Origin: Bdellovibrio sp. ZAP7
GTDB taxonomy: Bacteria; Bdellovibrionota_B; Oligoflexia; Oligoflexales; RGVZ01
Length of the DNA: 64,000 nucleotides
NCBI GenBank assembly: GCA_945900755.1
Contig: CAMDKS010000012.1
Coordinates: 1-64,000, forward strand
Reading direction: 5' to 3'
The position numbers and the translations under genes are program-made. Shown here piece after piece: positions 36,672 through 45,480 of the stretch; the stretch's first letter is position 1, and each line of letters opens with the position of its first letter. Under the pieces are notes generated by a model. That model saw nothing but the letters and a program-made list of their open reading frames with translations, did no database searches and was not told the origin of the DNA.

Positions 36672-37064
36672 CTAGAGTTTAGCGATCACATTTTTTAGAA
36701 GAACGTCTGCTTCTAGTGCAAGTCGGTCGAGTTTTTTGTCGCCGAGCAATTTCATCATCGCTGATGGCTTTATGATTTCGATCGATACCCTGCTCGCGCC
36801 AATGTCACGCACGACGACGTTGCATGGGAGCAAGCTCGCCACGTCAGAATTTGCCGTATATGCTTCGTATGCCATGGTTGGATTGCAGGCGCCGAGGATG
36901 ACTACTTTGGGCAGTTTCTTGCCGATTTTTTCTTCACTCTTGGCGTGCATGTCTATTCTAGACAGAATGCCAAAACCTTCTCCTTTTAGAGCGCTTGTCA
37001 CTCTATCTATGAGGCCATCGAAGTCGCCAGAAAGTTCTGTTTTAAAATTGATTTGATCGGTCAC
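36672..37064 (-). CDS. DUF302 domain protein
   Basis: A 130-residue single DUF302 domain: DGLIDRVTSALKGEGFGILS, then IGKKLPKVVILGACNPTMAY and LPCNVVVRDIGASRVSIEII. The cysteine in LGACNP and the LPCN motif are typical. The family is small and soluble or periplasmic, often encoded with sulfur-oxidation or metal-resistance genes, and its reaction is unknown. This copy has no signal peptide. It starts at GTG with GGAG in front and overlaps the thioredoxin stop (GTGA), so it is translationally coupled. Confidence 0.88.
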   Translation of the reverse strand: MTDQINFKTELSGDFDGLIDRVTSALKGEGFGILSRIDMHAKSEEKIGKKLPKVVILGACNPTMAYEAYTANSDVASLLPCNVVVRDIGASRVSIEIIKPSAMMKLLGDKKLDRLALEADVLLKNVIAKL

Positions 37065-37516
37065 TTTGTCTCCTGTGGCATCGCGCGCCCGCCATCATTC
37101 AGCCATCGATCGAGTGAACTTTGATCGAGCGCTCCGGACGTTCGGGCGATTTCTTTGCCTTTGTGAAAAATAATCAGAGTTGGGATGCCTCTGATGCCGT
37201 GGACTTGCGCAGCTCCCGCCTCTGCCTGTGTATTGACTTTCGCGAAGACTGATGTACCCACTCGACGGGTAGCGGTAGATGCAAACGTGGGCGCGAACGA
37301 CAGGCACGGTCCACACCAAGGAGCCCAGAAATCAACGACGACCGGTACAGGGCTGGATTCTATAAGACGTTGAAGTCCTTTCTCGGTGGCTTCAGTAACA
37401 GCACCTTTGACAGGCAGCGGTTTTTTGCAACGACCGCAAATAGGACTGCCAGAACGATCAGTATCAAATTTATTCAATACAACGCATTCGTTGCAGACGG
37501 AATAACTTGTCGACAT
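37061..37516 (-). CDS. trxC: Thioredoxin with N-terminal zinc motif (TrxC type)
   Basis: About 151 residues. The N-terminal CNEC/CGRC pair (Cys 8, 11, 27, 30) is the zinc-binding extension of thioredoxin 2/TrxC. The thioredoxin fold follows with VVVDFWAPWCGPC (active-site WCGPC), FAKVNTQAEAGAAQVHGIRG and IPTLIIFHKGKE (cis-Pro). It reduces disulfides and, in this setting, could reduce persulfides or arsenate-linked thiols. The ATG at 37516 has GGAG at good distance. A longer frame from 37591 is part of a decayed DUF2892 tail in another frame and is rejected. Overlaps DUF302 by 4 bases. Confidence 0.93.
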   Translation of the reverse strand: MSTSYSVCNECVVLNKFDTDRSGSPICGRCKKPLPVKGAVTEATEKGLQRLIESSPVPVVVDFWAPWCGPCLSFAPTFASTATRRVGTSVFAKVNTQAEAGAAQVHGIRGIPTLIIFHKGKEIARTSGALDQSSLDRWLNDGGRAMPQETK

Positions 37517-37520
37517 AAAA

Positions 37521-37598
37521 ATGCTCCAGTCCCTACGAAGTAGCTTTTGGGCCCGAACACGCGCCGCAGCTTTTGTTTGTGTTGATACCAAGCGAATT
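37521..37598 (-). pseudogene. DUF2892 C-terminal tail fragment (duplicate)
   Basis: Minus-strand frame: SLGINTNKSCGACSGPKATS, then a stop. This is nearly the same as the tail of the intact DUF2892 gene (LLGLNTNKSCGACLGSKPVS, 38604-38822), and the similarity continues past the stop into the ribosome-binding sequence GGAGCAT. It is a leftover from a second copy of that gene, of which the first roughly 50 residues are lost. Confidence 0.8.
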
Positions 37599-37658
37599 CA
37601 CTGATGTGCCTCCTTAAGTTTCAATGTCTAACGCGATCGTAGCAAACTTCCCGGCGTC

Positions 37659-37742
37659 TATTTTGATGGTTGAGCCTTAACTGGCGCCGCGGTTGTGTCT
37701 GATTCGGGACTCATCATCCAGTCCATACAACTTCCGTTCATT
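37659..37742 (-). pseudogene. Cys/Met-rich protein tail fragment (duplicate)
   Basis: Minus-strand frame: MNGSCMDWMMSPESDTTAAP, then VKAQPSK and a stop. It duplicates the end of the secreted protein at 39434-39820 (MNGSCMDWMMSPESDSTAAP). Only the last about 27 codons remain. With the DUF2892 tail it shows that this part of the operon was once duplicated. Confidence 0.8.
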
Positions 37743-37823
37743 TAAAATTTAGCGACAAGCTAATTGAACGCTTCGAGCGTGTTTGTCGGGCTAAAGGTTT
37801 CCCGCGCTTTATATGTCTGTAAG

Positions 37824-38279
37824 TTAGGTCCCAAGTCTGTTCACCTCGTGACATGCTACGCATCTTGTTGTAATTTGATTCATTGCCTTTAGGGCTTCGG
37901 GTATGGTCGTTCCGTTCTTGATGCGGGTAGAAAGTTCGTCAAAGGCTTTATGTGTACCCATTCCTAACTCCTTAAAGTCCAATGGCAATTTGGCCATCAA
38001 AATAGGATCGGCATCCACGGCCATTGCCATCCCAGCTGAATCTGCGGCTTCCGAAGCTTTCTTCATGTCCCCCTCACTCAATGCTCCAAGCATTCCATTT
38101 ACAGCTTTAAGCATTGATCTCATTTCACCAAGAACAAGGTCTTTCTCTTGTGGATTTAAGTTTACAGATCTTCTCTGATCCGAACTGACTGTAGTCGTTC
38201 CCTTGACAAAAAAGACAGCGAACGTGCCGACAGTTAAAAACCAAAGAACGATCGAAATTAATCCCAGTTTATTTTTCAT
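37824..38279 (-). CDS. Membrane-anchored cytochrome c-prime-like protein
   Basis: A 151-residue protein. One N-terminal transmembrane/signal segment (GLISIVLWFLTVGTFAVFFV), then a four-helix bundle pattern and a haem-binding CVACHE motif near the C-terminus (residues about 141-146). A CxxCH at the very end of a helical domain is typical of cytochrome c-prime/c556 proteins, which bind NO or act in electron transfer. It is probably periplasmic and may serve sulfur oxidation. Its ATG overlaps the stop of the upstream small membrane gene (4 bases). Function within the island is inferred. Confidence 0.8.
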   Translation of the reverse strand: MKNKLGLISIVLWFLTVGTFAVFFVKGTTTVSSDQRRSVNLNPQEKDLVLGEMRSMLKAVNGMLGALSEGDMKKASEAADSAGMAMAVDADPILMAKLPLDFKELGMGTHKAFDELSTRIKNGTTIPEALKAMNQITTRCVACHEVNRLGT

Positions 38280-38491
38280 GCGTTTCCTTTCATGACTGAC
38301 TTAGCCGTCAGAATATACAGTCCAAGTATGAAAACACTCGTCACCATGCTTATCGCGCCTACCAAAACAAAATACGGCGGGGCCCCTAAAACCAGTTCCA
38401 TGAGAATTCCAATGGGCATAAAAATAAATCCATAGGACATAAAACCTGCCATCGCAAACAATCCGGCTACTAAATTCTTCTTTCCATCCAT
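38276..38491 (-). CDS. Small two-helix membrane protein
   Basis: A 71-residue protein with two hydrophobic helices (LVAGLFAMAGFMSYGFIFMP and PYFVLVGAISMVTSVFILGL). No family is recognised. It overlaps the cytochrome gene by ATGA and is probably a membrane partner for it. The start follows TGGGGAAATTT, an adequate ribosome binding site. Confidence 0.7.
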   Translation of the reverse strand: MDGKKNLVAGLFAMAGFMSYGFIFMPIGILMELVLGAPPYFVLVGAISMVTSVFILGLYILTAKSVMKGNA

Positions 38492-38603
38492 AAATTTCCC
38501 CAGCTAGTAAACGAATATTATGACGCTGCGAACTAACGACAATCAATTTCTACCACTGAAGCAGCGAGCGGGAGATCCTACAATTTAGGGTATGCTCCAA
38601 TCT

Positions 38604-38822
38604 CTATGAAACAGGTTTTGAACCCAAACACGCGCCGCAGCTTTTGTTGGTATTGAGACCAAGCAATGCGTAGGGTGGGCACCATCCGATAACGCCCGTC
38701 GCCAGGGGAACTAACCCAAGCAAGAACCAAAGATTTTGTGGGCCTACGAATGCCAGTGAGGTTAATCCAAGGCCAGCCACAATTCGAACGCCACGTTCGA
38801 TATCACCGATATTTCTTTTCAT
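38604..38822 (-). CDS. DUF2892 membrane protein
   Basis: A 72-residue protein of the DUF2892 / YgaP-like transmembrane family: MKRNIGDIERGVRIVAGL, then two helices with GVIGWCPPYALLGLNTNKSC (Cys pairs CPP and CGAC). Such domains occur alone or fused to rhodanese and are linked to sulfur/thiocyanate handling. It lies 112 bases from the end of the upstream OsmC gene. A duplicate tail of it remains at 37521-37598. Confidence 0.9.
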   Translation of the reverse strand: MKRNIGDIERGVRIVAGLGLTSLAFVGPQNLWFLLGLVPLATGVIGWCPPYALLGLNTNKSCGACLGSKPVS

Positions 38823-38933
38823 TTTTATTCTCCCTGTTTTGTCCGTCTGTTGAAAATGCTATTCACCAATATGCGTCAAATCACTCTAACGATTCGCTGA
38901 TATGGCACACAGCGTGCTATTTCAAACCTGCCG

Positions 38934-39377
38934 CTAACCACCGAAATCCGCCTTTCCAGAGCCAATAGTCTCTCCATTGAGTGACACGCTGTAGTGAATC
39001 GGAACTGCCTTCGAAAGCATGGCGCTTACACCGCAAAACTTGCTCTGTGACAACAGAATCGACTCCAACAAGATTGCCGGTTCTATGGCGCCCTTGAGCG
39101 TGAAAAGAAGTTCAATACGCTCAAAAACAAGCGGATGAACTTTTTCGGTCATGGTCACGTCTGCAGTCACTTCAAATTCTTCGATGGTCTGTTTGTGCTT
39201 CTTCATCAGCCCAACCACATCCATTGCAGTGCAACCACAAAGGCCGCAGATGACCAGGTCTTTGGGAGACATAGCCGATTCTGCACCAAACGGCTTTTTT
39301 GCGTCCATTGATACGGGATGCTTTGAGTCAGTCCCAGTAAACTTCATTCCTTCTTGCCATCGACAAACTATTTGCAC
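38934..39377 (-). CDS. OsmC-family protein
   Basis: About 147 residues. The OsmC/Ohr fold is seen in VCRWQEGMKFTG, the active-site helix DLVICGLCGCTAMDVVGLMK and SKFCGVSAMLSKAVPIHYSV, with Cys at the two active positions. OsmC proteins reduce organic peroxides, and some respond to sulfane sulfur or persulfides, which would fit this cluster. A GTG at 39377 with GGAGG seven bases upstream is the chosen start; an ATG at 39419 would add an unrelated hydrophobic leader. It is the second gene of the leftward arm. Confidence 0.85.
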   Translation of the reverse strand: MQIVCRWQEGMKFTGTDSKHPVSMDAKKPFGAESAMSPKDLVICGLCGCTAMDVVGLMKKHKQTIEEFEVTADVTMTEKVHPLVFERIELLFTLKGAIEPAILLESILLSQSKFCGVSAMLSKAVPIHYSVSLNGETIGSGKADFGG

Positions 39378-39433
39378 TGAAAAGCCTCCATATATTACGA
39401 TGTATAATACAATCTTCATAGAACGAACGGTGT

Positions 39434-39820
39434 CTACTTCGTCTTTTGACTATTAACCGGGGCAGCAGTTGAGTCTGATTCGGGGCTCATCATCCAGTCC
39501 ATACAACTTCCGTTCATCGCGCCTTTGCCCCTGCCGACTCGCTTGCCCATGCCCATCATTGGGCAGTTACCGCCAAAATCGTTTGAACAAGAGTCGATCA
39601 TTTCTTGTCTACACACTGCAGGTGCTTTCTCGGATTCGAGACATGCAGCCATTTTTGTGTGCATATCCGCCATCTTCTTGTGGCGCTCGGTCATCGCTTG
39701 GCGCTGAGCAGCAGTCGGTTGTGTTTTCACACCCTGGCCAAAGCTCTGTGATGCGGTGCCCGCGATGAAAAGTATCGATAAGGTGAAGCGAGATGCGCGA
39801 GTGGTGAAGTTTTGAGTCAT
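39434..39820 (-). CDS. Secreted Met/Cys-rich protein
   Basis: A 128-residue protein with a signal peptide (SILFIAGTASQSFGQ) and a mature part rich in Met, His, Lys and Cys: MTERHKKMADMHTKMAACLE, CRQEMIDSCSNDFGGNCPMM, MNGSCMDWMM. No family recognised. The Met/His/Cys content suggests periplasmic metal or sulfur binding. It is the first gene of the leftward arm, 32 bases after the predicted start point of the sigma-54-like promoter. A fragment of a duplicate survives at 37659-37742. Confidence 0.7.
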   Translation of the reverse strand: MTQNFTTRASRFTLSILFIAGTASQSFGQGVKTQPTAAQRQAMTERHKKMADMHTKMAACLESEKAPAVCRQEMIDSCSNDFGGNCPMMGMGKRVGRGKGAMNGSCMDWMMSPESDSTAAPVNSQKTK

Positions 39821-39860
39821 GACGTGGTTCTCCTGGAAAAAGGTTTTCTACATGTGATTA

Positions 39861-39880
39861 GAAGCAATATGTGTGCCAGG
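39861..39880 (-). promoter_or_regulatory. Sigma-54 promoter for the leftward arm
   Basis: On the minus strand: CCTGGCACACATATTGCTTC. It matches the RpoN consensus TGGCAC-N5-TTGC[A/T], with -24 GG and -12 GC exactly 10 bases apart. The GC lies about 44 bases upstream of the secreted-protein start, leaving room for a normal 5' leader. Basis: the motif; function is inferred. Confidence 0.75.
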
Positions 39881-39935
39881 TTGCGGCAGCGCGCCTTTTT
39901 GCAAAGGACTCGGCATCGAACGTGCACAGTGGGAA

Positions 39936-39955
39936 TGTTTCATTATGATGAAACA
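39936..39955. promoter_or_regulatory. Palindromic enhancer-like site between the arms
   Basis: TGTTTCATTATGATGAAACA is a perfect 8+8 inverted repeat with a 4-base centre. It lies about 80 bases from the -12 element of the leftward promoter and about 117 bases from that of the rightward promoter, the normal range for upstream activating sites of sigma-54 activators. It may serve both arms. Confidence 0.6.
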
Positions 39956-40046
39956 GTGTATTCTCATATTGATACTTAAATGCACTGCGTGATCAGCGTG
40001 CGATTCTTTCTGATTGGATTTTCGATGACTTAGTCATCAGTGGCTT

Positions 40047-40066
40047 CTTGGCACGCATCGTGCATG
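40047..40066 (+). promoter_or_regulatory. Sigma-54 promoter for the rightward arm
   Basis: CTTGGCACGCATCGTGCATG (40047-40066, first base approximate) has TGGCACG, four bases, then GTGCAT, one mismatch to the TTGCA consensus. -24 GG and -12 GC are 10 bases apart, and the yeeE start is about 38 bases beyond the GC. A second palindrome, GATGACTTAGTCATC (40024-40038), lies just upstream. Confidence 0.7.
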
Positions 40067-40100
40067 CAATTAAAATAGAGGTAAGTTTTGAGGAGGGGAA

Positions 40101-40529
40101 ATGAATATCGATCAGTTTTTCTTGCCGCTTGTTGGCGGTGTTTTAATCGGATTATCCGCATCGCTTCTGCTGCTCCTGAAAGGCAGAATATTTGGCGTTA
40201 GCGGAATTCTCGCGGGCGTGCTCATCCCGAGGTCTGGCGATACTGCCTGGCGCGTAGCCGCACTTGGAGGACTGGTAACCGCCGGGATTTTGCTCATGAT
40301 GGTCTATCCTGAGTCGATGGCCGTGGTCAATGTTGGTTCGAATTGGCGCTACGTTGGAGCAGGCCTGCTTGTAGGCTTTGGCACTCAGCTTGGAAGCGGT
40401 TGCACCAGCGGACACGGTGTTTGCGGCATCAGCCGCCTTTCGCCAAGGTCAATTGCCGCAACGCTTACGTTTATAGCTGCCGGCATGATGATGGTGGCGT
40501 TTATGCGCGCGATCGGAGTTTTGTCATGA
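40101..40529 (+). CDS. YeeE/YedE-family membrane protein (first half of transporter)
   Basis: A 142-residue membrane protein with four helices and the family signature [20 protein letters not shown], in which the cysteines are thought to bind and relay sulfur-containing solutes. YeeE-family proteins import thiosulfate or transport sulfur species. This is the N-terminal-half type, working as a pair with the next gene. The ATG follows AGGAGGGGAA, a very strong ribosome binding site. Its stop overlaps the next start (ATGA). First gene of the rightward arm. Confidence 0.92.
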   Translation: MNIDQFFLPLVGGVLIGLSASLLLLLKGRIFGVSGILAGVLIPRSGDTAWRVAALGGLVTAGILLMMVYPESMAVVNVGSNWRYVGAGLLVGFGTQLGSGCTSGHGVCGISRLSPRSIAATLTFIAAGMMMVAFMRAIGVLS

Positions 40530-40957
40530 GCCTTCTAGTTGCTGCTTTCTTTTCGGCGTTGATGTTTGGCATTGGGCTTGGCGTTGCTGGCATGACTCTT
40601 CCGACCAAAGTTATTGGGTTTCTGGATGTGACTGGAAGCTGGGATCCAAGTCTCGCGTTTGTGATGCTCGGAGCGATAGCCGTTCATAGCGTGTCTTATC
40701 GGCTGATCACTAAGCGCGCGAGTCCGATCCTAACGGCGAATTTTCAAATTCCGACAAAGCGACAGATTGATCCCAAATTAATTTTTGGTTCGCTGCTATT
40801 TGGTGCTGGGTGGGGACTTGGTGGATTTTGCCCTGGTCCTGCAATAGTTGCGGCAGTCTCGGGTGTCCCATCTGTTCAAGTTTTCTTAGCGAGTATGGTT
40901 GCGGGCGTCTATGTGCATCAATTTGTTAATAAATCATTTCTTTCGAAGGGGACCTGA
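40526..40957 (+). CDS. YeeE/DUF6691-family membrane protein (second half)
   Basis: A 143-residue membrane protein with four helices and the second conserved Cys motif [12 protein letters not shown]. It is the C-terminal-half partner of the preceding YeeE gene; together they equal the length of a full YeeE transporter. Its ATG overlaps the previous stop by 4 bases, so the two are translationally coupled. The metallo-hydrolase gene starts 5 bases after it. Inferred role: sulfur-species uptake or export. Confidence 0.9.
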   Translation: MSLLVAAFFSALMFGIGLGVAGMTLPTKVIGFLDVTGSWDPSLAFVMLGAIAVHSVSYRLITKRASPILTANFQIPTKRQIDPKLIFGSLLFGAGWGLGGFCPGPAIVAAVSGVPSVQVFLASMVAGVYVHQFVNKSFLSKGT

Positions 40958-40962
40958 TCACT

Positions 40963-41838
40963 ATGGAAATAAAACATTTTTTTGATCCAGCCACCTACAC
41001 ATTGACCTATGTGGTCTACGACAGAGCTACAAAAGATGCTGTCGTGATCGATCCTGTATTGGATTATGACGCTGCAAGCGCGACAACGAGCACCCTGTCA
41101 ATCGAATCGTTGTTAGTATTTTTGAAGGAAAAGCAACTCAAGGTACACTTTATCCTGGAGACGCATGCGCATGCGGATCATTTGTCGGGTGCACATGAAC
41201 TTGTAACGCAGCACCTGCCTGACGCAAAAATTGGTATTGGAGAACGGATCTCGCTTGTTCAGGAGACCTTCAAGCAGGTTTTTAACTTCCCAAACTCGTT
41301 CAGAACGGACGGGAGTCAATTTCATCGCCTTTTCAAGGACCACGAGGAAGTAAAAGCCGGCAGTCTGGCATTTAAAGTCCTCTTCACTCCTGGTCATACA
41401 CCGGCCTGCGGCAGTTATTTGTTTGGTGACGCTGTATTTCCTGGAGACGCGCTCTTTATGCCTGACTACGGCACGGGACGCTGCGATTTTCCGAAAGGCG
41501 ACGCACACGCGCTCTTTCATTCTGTGACGAAGCGGCTCTATGAGTTGCCGGACTCCACGCGAGTATTTGTCGGGCATGACTACCAACCGGGCGGCAGGAA
41601 ATTGGAATTTCAAACTACCATCGGTGAATCGAAGAAGAAAAATATTCAGCTAAAATCCGGCACGACTGAAAGTGAATTTGTAGCGTTTCGCAACACTCGT
41701 GACGCTACACTTGCAGCACCGAAACTCTTGTTTCCAAGTGTGCAGGTAAATATCGCGGCGGGCGAGCTTCCTGAGCCAGAATCAAACGGACGAATCTATC
41801 TGAAACTGCCAATCACAGCGAAAAAATCTGCAAAGTAG
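40963..41838 (+). CDS. Metallo-beta-lactamase-fold hydrolase, persulfide-dioxygenase-like
   Basis: A 291-residue protein of the glyoxalase II/ETHE1-like group. Metal motifs are THAHADHLSG, GHTPACGSYL, GDALFMPDYGTGRCDFP and VGHDYQ. The TGRCDF segment, with the Asp ligand, and the overall length resemble the beta-lactamase-like hydrolase (BLH) / persulfide dioxygenase branch, which oxidises glutathione persulfide to sulfite using one Fe(II). Sulfite would then be exported by the TauE/SafE protein encoded downstream. The exact substrate is inferred from context; hydrolase activity cannot be excluded. Confidence 0.85.
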   Translation: MEIKHFFDPATYTLTYVVYDRATKDAVVIDPVLDYDAASATTSTLSIESLLVFLKEKQLKVHFILETHAHADHLSGAHELVTQHLPDAKIGIGERISLVQETFKQVFNFPNSFRTDGSQFHRLFKDHEEVKAGSLAFKVLFTPGHTPACGSYLFGDAVFPGDALFMPDYGTGRCDFPKGDAHALFHSVTKRLYELPDSTRVFVGHDYQPGGRKLEFQTTIGESKKKNIQLKSGTTESEFVAFRNTRDATLAAPKLLFPSVQVNIAAGELPEPESNGRIYLKLPITAKKSAK

Positions 41839-41846
41839 GTAGCGAT

Positions 41847-42113
41847 ATGGGGGCCAAGGCGCGTAAAAACGAGAGCGACAAGCCAACTGTTTTCCATGGA
41901 ATGGTCCTGCGCTTAGATAACCTTACTCCAGAGGTTCGCGGAGAACCGGTTCCGGTGCAAAGTGCAGGTCAACCTAGTTTGAGGCACGACGAGATTCATT
42001 CGATGCGAGAAGCACTGCGGTTATCTAAAAACAAAAAGGCCGTGGCAGCCGAAAAACTGGGGATGAGTCGAGCTACGCTGTGGCGAAAAATTCGAGAGTA
42101 CGATTTGAAATAG
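41847..42113 (+). CDS. Fis-type HTH protein without receiver or AAA+ domain
   Basis: An 88-residue protein with a disordered N-terminal half (KNESDKPTVFHGMVLRL) and a C-terminal Fis-type helix-turn-helix, MREALRLSKNKKAVAAEKLG with MSRATLWRKIREY. This is the C-terminal domain of sigma-54 activators such as FisR, which control sulfide/sulfane-sulfur operons. Here the AAA+ part is absent, yet the reading frame has its own ATG and a stop, and the island has sigma-54-like promoters. It could be a DNA-binding adaptor, a competitor or a remnant. The palindrome at 39936-39955 is a possible target. Confidence 0.75.
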   Translation: MGAKARKNESDKPTVFHGMVLRLDNLTPEVRGEPVPVQSAGQPSLRHDEIHSMREALRLSKNKKAVAAEKLGMSRATLWRKIREYDLK

Positions 42114-42149
42114 TCCGGTGCTGTGACGGCAAGAATAATTGAGGTAAGA

Positions 42150-42938
42150 GTGGAAATAATTGGCTATATCGCGATGCTTTTTGTTGGGGGGACACTCGGC
42201 CTTATTGGCGGCGGTGGGGCGATCCTTACCGTCCCGATCATGGTGTATCTCTTTAAGATCCCTGCGGTACTAGCAACTAGCTACTCTTTGTTTGTCGTTG
42301 GCATTTCGAGCCTTTTTGGTGTTTGGCGTTATCACCAAGAAAAATTGGTGGACTACCCGACAGCAATAAACTTCGCATTACCATCGTTTATTGGAACCTA
42401 CCTTGCGCGTCGCGTATTGATGTCAAAACTTCCGGCGGTAATTTTTCAGCTTGGGGAGTATTCATTCAGCAAAGATCAACTCGTCATGACGGTTTTTTCG
42501 TTGGTGATGGTTGGGGCGTCAGTCTCGATGATTCGCAGGGGCAAGGATTCTGGTGGATCTGCGGACATGACTCCAAGTCGCTGGCTGCTCGGTATATTAG
42601 GACTAGGTGTCGGATTTGTGGCCGGATTTGTTGGTGCCGGAGGTGGTTTCCTTATTATCCCTGCATTGGTCGTTTTGGCCGGCACGCCAATGGCAAAGGC
42701 GGTCGGCACATCGCTGTTGATTATTTCCGCAAATTCGTTGTTTGGATTTGGTGGCGACATACTCGCAGCCAATGAGATGGCGTGGTCCTTTTTGGCGATC
42801 ACGACTGGTATTGCTTTAGTTGGAATTTTTGTTGGTTCATATGCTGCGCGATTTGTTCCAGTATCGAAACTCAAACCTGCGTTTGGCTGGTTTGTGTTGC
42901 TGATGGGTAGTTATGTCATGCTTAGGCAGTTATACTGA
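42150..42938 (+). CDS. TauE/SafE-family sulfite/anion exporter
   Basis: About 262 residues with eight membrane helices. It has the family repeats GTLGLIGGGGAILTVPIMVY and VGAGGGFLIIPALVV, plus the second-half GTSLLIISANSLFGFGGD. TauE/SafE proteins export sulfite, sulfoacetate or related anions. A GTG at 42150 with GAGG five bases upstream is the chosen start; an upstream GTG at 42123 is weaker. Last gene of the rightward arm. Its end overlaps a decayed gene on the other strand. Confidence 0.9.
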   Translation: MEIIGYIAMLFVGGTLGLIGGGGAILTVPIMVYLFKIPAVLATSYSLFVVGISSLFGVWRYHQEKLVDYPTAINFALPSFIGTYLARRVLMSKLPAVIFQLGEYSFSKDQLVMTVFSLVMVGASVSMIRRGKDSGGSADMTPSRWLLGILGLGVGFVAGFVGAGGGFLIIPALVVLAGTPMAKAVGTSLLIISANSLFGFGGDILAANEMAWSFLAITTGIALVGIFVGSYAARFVPVSKLKPAFGWFVLLMGSYVMLRQLY

Positions 42939-43134
42939 GTTCGGGACAATCCCGATTAGACTGGCAGAGTGCGAAGATTGACGAAACAAAGTGCGGAGCT
43001 AATCGTGTCCTCGACAAAACGGCCGCAACTGCCATCAGTCGGAGGGCATAAGCAATTATCTGGGCCGGCCAAATGGCGGCATTGTAGGTGGCGAACACTT
43101 CGAGAAACTGTTCGATAGTGAAGGGCGGTTTCAT
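42922..43134 (-). pseudogene. DUF6064-like N-terminal fragment
   Basis: The first 40 residues (MKPPFTIEQFLEVFATYNAA, IWPAQIIAYALRLMAVA) match the start of DUF6064 membrane proteins, whose full length is about 220 residues. After RTRLAPHF the sequence is unrelated and stops at 42922 inside the TauE gene's end. It is a truncated remnant at the right border of the island, with a plausible ATG at 43134. The stretch 42939-43253 holds nothing else I recognise. Confidence 0.5.
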
Positions 43135-43253
43135 GCGAGTATCCCTTTATCGATTTATTTTTTTGCGCCTGGGCGTTTGCTACAAAGCCCCGACATCCAA
43201 GTCACATCATGCCGCCCATACGGCAATTCTTTTTAGAACCGAAATGCGAAATA

Positions 43254-43291
43254 AAAACAGGGTCCTACCTTTCGATAGGACCCTGTTCTTG
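43254..43291 (-). terminator. Rho-independent terminator after groEL
   Basis: ACAGGGTCCTA (43257-43267) pairs with TAGGACCCTGT around a short loop, and an A-run on the plus strand (43253-43257) provides the U-tract for leftward transcripts. It is placed 52 bases beyond the groEL stop. Confidence 0.88.
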
Positions 43292-43343
43292 AATGACTAA
43301 ATCATCGCAAAATGAAGCTTAACACTCTGTAATTACAGAACTA

Positions 43344-45041
<1,698 letters not shown>

Positions 45042-45057
45042 TTAGTGCGAGGCTAAA

Positions 45058-45345
45058 TTATTCAATGATGCCAAGAATGTCGCCTTCGTTGAGGATAAGA
45101 TGCTCTGCGCCATCCATCTTCACTTCTGCGCCAGAGTACTTGCTGAAAAGAACGCGGTCGCCAGCTTTTACTTCAAGCTTACGTACAGTGCCGTTTTCAA
45201 GGAATTTGCCATTGCCTACAGCAATAACTTTTCCTTCCATTGGTTTTTCTTTTGCGTTGTCTGGAATGATAATTCCTCCAACAGTTTTTTCTTCGCCTTC
45301 AAGACGTTTTACTAGGATGCGGTCGTGTAACGGTCTGATTTTCAT
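45058..45345 (-). CDS. groES: 10-kDa co-chaperonin GroES
   Basis: A 95-residue protein beginning [20 protein letters not shown], with the mobile loop [15 protein letters not shown] and the roof segment [20 protein letters not shown]. It caps the GroEL ring. The start follows AGGGGAACTTGA, a fair ribosome binding site. It is the first gene of the groESL operon. No CIRCE element is seen upstream, so HrcA control is unlikely at this locus. Confidence 0.97.
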   Translation of the reverse strand: MKIRPLHDRILVKRLEGEEKTVGGIIIPDNAKEKPMEGKVIAVGNGKFLENGTVRKLEVKAGDRVLFSKYSGAEVKMDGAEHLILNEGDILGIIE

Positions 45346-45407
45346 TTCAAGTTCCCCTCAGTCGAAAATCGTTAATCTAAATGAACTGCTACCAGTTTCA
45401 AGATCCA

Positions 45408-45436
45408 CAACCTAACGCAGTCTTGGAAGTTGTCAA
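45408..45436 (-). promoter_or_regulatory. Possible groESL promoter
   Basis: On the minus strand TTGACA (45431-45436) is followed after 16 bases by TAGGTT, a weak -10. CCCC just upstream of TTGACA gives CCCCTTGACA, like heat-shock promoters of some lineages. A CTTGAAA further downstream (about 45396-45402) is an alternative heat-shock -35. The start point is not certain. Confidence 0.4.
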
Positions 45437-45480
45437 GGGGGCACAGTAAAAATACCCATAATAACGGTAAAGACCCATGG

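Noticed and set aside
37517..37591. N-terminal extension of the thioredoxin frame
   Set aside because: It reads through the decayed DUF2892 tail in another frame and gives no homologous residues; the ATG at 37516 has a good ribosome binding site.
38903..38918. TGGCACACAGCGTGCT with GG-N10-GC spacing on the plus strand
   Set aside because: It points rightward into the 3' end of the leftward OsmC gene, with no plus-strand gene behind it, and is itself an inverted GCAC/GTGC repeat. I treat it as chance or a minor palindrome.
45346..45430. CIRCE operator before groES
   Set aside because: No TTAGCACTC/GAGTGCTAA pair is present in the upstream 150 bases.
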